Shown here in pieces: positions 62,701 to 64,000 of a stretch of DNA of 64,000 nucleotides. The stretch comes from Cladochytrium replicatum (lineage: Eukaryota; Chytridiomycota; Chytridiomycetes; Cladochytriales; Cladochytriaceae): positions 99,875 through 163,874 of the forward strand of contig JAHLKD010000116.1 in the NCBI GenBank assembly GCA_025526935.1, in the 5' to 3' direction. The first letter of the stretch is position 1, and each line of letters opens with the position of its first letter. The notes beneath the pieces were generated by a model. That model made no database searches and was not told where the DNA came from. It saw only the letters and a program-made list of their open reading frames with translations. The translations under genes and the position numbers were made by a program.

Positions 62701-62855
62701 ACCCAACCCTTTCATACCACAATTGAGACGTTGATAATAGAATAAAAGACAAAAACAATGACGAACCACAACCAGAGAATGAGAACCAAACATCCTTGAA
62801 AAAGAAAGCAAAGCAAAAGAAGCTGCACACACTTTGGCATGTCGATGGGAAACAG
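59726..62855. other. AT-rich DNA with decayed frames, no gene established
   Basis: Short frames on the plus strand hold protein-like scraps. Near 60,310-60,420 there is CQICKGKNADGLWCIRM...GFCFTH, a Cys/His pattern like a small zinc-binding motif. Near 61,300-61,500 there is MRELVDSIQITFAGPNLSIN. Neither belongs to a family I can name, and stops lie between them. Probably old mobile-element DNA. Confidence 0.3.
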
Positions 62856-63130
62856 TCAGTGAAACATTAAATCCAGTATCTCCAAAAAGCAACCCAAATA
62901 ACGAAGTGAAGGGTTGACAGGCAGGGTTTGACCATGAAGAAGCAAAGGCAAATTAGCAGGAATGGGAATTCTTGTGAGAATTACAGACTTCAAAGGAGCA
63001 AAAGAAAAACCACGAGATTGGGCAAACTGTTCACAAACAGAGAGAAGAACCTGCATAGGATCCAAAGTAAGTGCAAACAAAGGCAAATCATCTGCAAATA
63101 AAAAGAATTATATCGTGGTTTGACAGGATG
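62856..63130 (-). mobile_element. LINE reverse-transcriptase fragment
   Basis: On the minus strand the text LFADDLPLFALTLDPMQ (about 63,110-63,060) carries the FADD active-site motif of non-LTR reverse transcriptases. FAQSRGFSFAPLKSVIL and LRYLGCFLE follow in the expected order. The preserved piece is about 80 residues long and ends in a stop near 62,856. It may come from the same LINE family as the fragment at 46-47.7 kb. Confidence 0.78.
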
Positions 63131-63484
63131 AAAGAGTGTTATAGGAGCGGCCATTGGTCAGAGGAGCCCAGCCAGAGATTATTAGGGATATTTGGACAGC
63201 CAAACTAGGATTAATAAAAACTGACCATCCTCAACCTGGGTATAATGGATTCGTGCAGGTTCAGGCAAGTGACCAGATAAAACCCTGACATGGGTTCCAG
63301 CAGTCGGAGTGACAAGCCTGAAGGCTCTGCACCACACAGTGCCCAATCGTCCAAATCTTATCCCAATGACAATTGATTATATGCTATATTCTGTGTGACT
63401 TTCCAGAGTTCGATCATTGATTTCTGGAAATGGATTTTTGGTGCTGGCGCTGGAGTTATGCAAAGTAAGGAAAATATGAAGAAT
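63131..63484. other. Spacer beside the LINE fragment, no gene seen
   Basis: Probably upstream LINE sequence; the frames are broken. Confidence 0.3.
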
Positions 63485-63684
63485 ATGGCATTCCTCCAAG
63501 GAAATGGCAACAAAACAAACGTACATGGCATTCCTCCAAGGAAATGGCAACAAAACAAACGTACATGGCATTCCTCCAAGGAAATGGCAACAAAACAAAC
63601 GTACATGGCATTCCTCCAAGGAAATGGCAACAAAACAAACGTACATGGCATTCCTCCAAGGAAATGGCAACAAAACAAACATAC
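63485..63684 (+). repeat. Five copies of a 40-bp tandem repeat
   Basis: Unit starts ATGGCATTCCTCCAAGGAAA, repeated at 63485, 63525, 63565, 63605 and 63645. Copies are identical except at the very end of the last (ACATA instead of ACGTA). Since 40 is not a multiple of three, all frames are cycled. Confidence 0.96.
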
Positions 63685-63934
63685 TTTAACATTACCTTTA
63701 TGCACACTCACAATTCAACAAATCTTCCAAGCAATGTTTTCAAAGCCCCTCGCAACAAAACAAATGTACTTTAACTTTCCTTTTATTATGCTATTTTCTT
63801 TAATTCTTTGAAACCTTCTACTGTTAAATGGGCTCTTGCTCTTACCATTGATACTCCCTTTGCAAAATCTTCAAAATCTAAAAGTTTCGATCCTATTCTT
63901 ACTCGCAATTCAACAAATCCTTTCAGAAACAATG
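63685..63934. other. Spacer, no gene seen
   Basis: AT-rich; a CAACAAATC-type phrase near 63,718 and 63,912 is shared. Nothing else noted. Confidence 0.3.
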
Positions 63935-64000
63935 TGCTTCCTATGAGAATCGAACTCATGATCTTGTGCTTACTAGGCACACGCTTTGCCAACTAAGCCA
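63935..64000 (-). tRNA. tRNA-Thr (anticodon AGT), cut by the window edge
   Basis: On the minus strand, positions 8-73 of a tRNA fold well. Box A is TGGCTTAGTTGG. The D stem is GCTT/AAGC. The anticodon stem TGTGC/GCACA has loop CTAGTAA, so the anticodon is AGT. The T arm is ATGAG-TTCGATT-CTCAT, and the 3' acceptor strand is AGGAAGC with discriminator A. The first seven bases lie beyond base 64000. No CCA is encoded, as in eukaryotes, and there is no intron. Confidence 0.82.

Noticed and set aside
63485-63684. Proteins of the form WRNA...CFVAISLEECH in several frames
   Set aside because: They are translations of the 40-bp tandem repeat, not a gene.

Overview
The window looks like nuclear DNA of a filamentous or zoosporic fungus, most likely a chytrid-type one. 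Genes are split by short GT-AG introns, mostly 48-72 bp. Several families are fungal or fungal-typical: three NoxA-like NADPH oxidases, a Tvp18 Golgi protein, a WSC-type wall sensor, a Gcn4/Cpc1-type bZIP factor, a LYC1-like acetyltransferase remnant and a 7TM-RGS protein. An ankyrin-like protein whose repeats end in WWK is, from general knowledge, typical of chytrid genomes; that placement is inference.

Region by region. 1-1.7 kb is decayed coding sequence. 1.7-2.75 kb holds a TspO-related membrane protein. 3.7-16.5 kb is an expanded and eroding NADPH oxidase locus: two intact copies on the minus strand, a deleted minus-strand pseudogene, an intact plus-strand copy and an orphan first exon. 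It also holds a broken ankyrin-like gene and a broken LYC1-like gene. 18.4-33.1 kb is gene-dense: bZIP factor with three upstream ORFs, a ubiquitin-fold-like unknown, a SET protein, a D-2-hydroxyacid dehydrogenase, a NEK6/7-like kinase, an MBOAT pseudogene, a tandem-RGS protein, mitochondrial uL13 and a 7TM-RGS receptor-like protein. 33.1-38.6 kb is AT-rich and repeat-laden. 38.6-45.2 kb holds Tvp18, a membrane-anchored EF-hand protein, a WSC-like sensor, an unknown 454-residue protein and an NSRP1 homologue.

45.2-64 kb is mostly mobile DNA. A repeat-family gene for a 560-residue coiled-coil protein is split by a young Ty1/copia element (5-bp target duplication, LTRs differing at two sites). 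The copia left LTR in turn carries a 296-bp tRNA-like SINE. An older, degenerate copy of the coiled-coil gene at 35.8-36.7 kb preserves the unoccupied site. Next come palindromic and inverted arrays of a 97-bp repeat around a frameshifted hAT transposase, two LINE fragments, a 40-bp tandem repeat and a partial tRNA-Thr at the right edge.

Functionally, the intact genes suggest reactive-oxygen production (Nox), G-protein signalling (two RGS-bearing proteins 1.5 kb apart), wall sensing (WSC) and amino-acid-starvation-type regulation (bZIP with uORFs). Exon joins were worked out by hand from splice motifs, reading frame and comparison among paralogues. No database search was possible.
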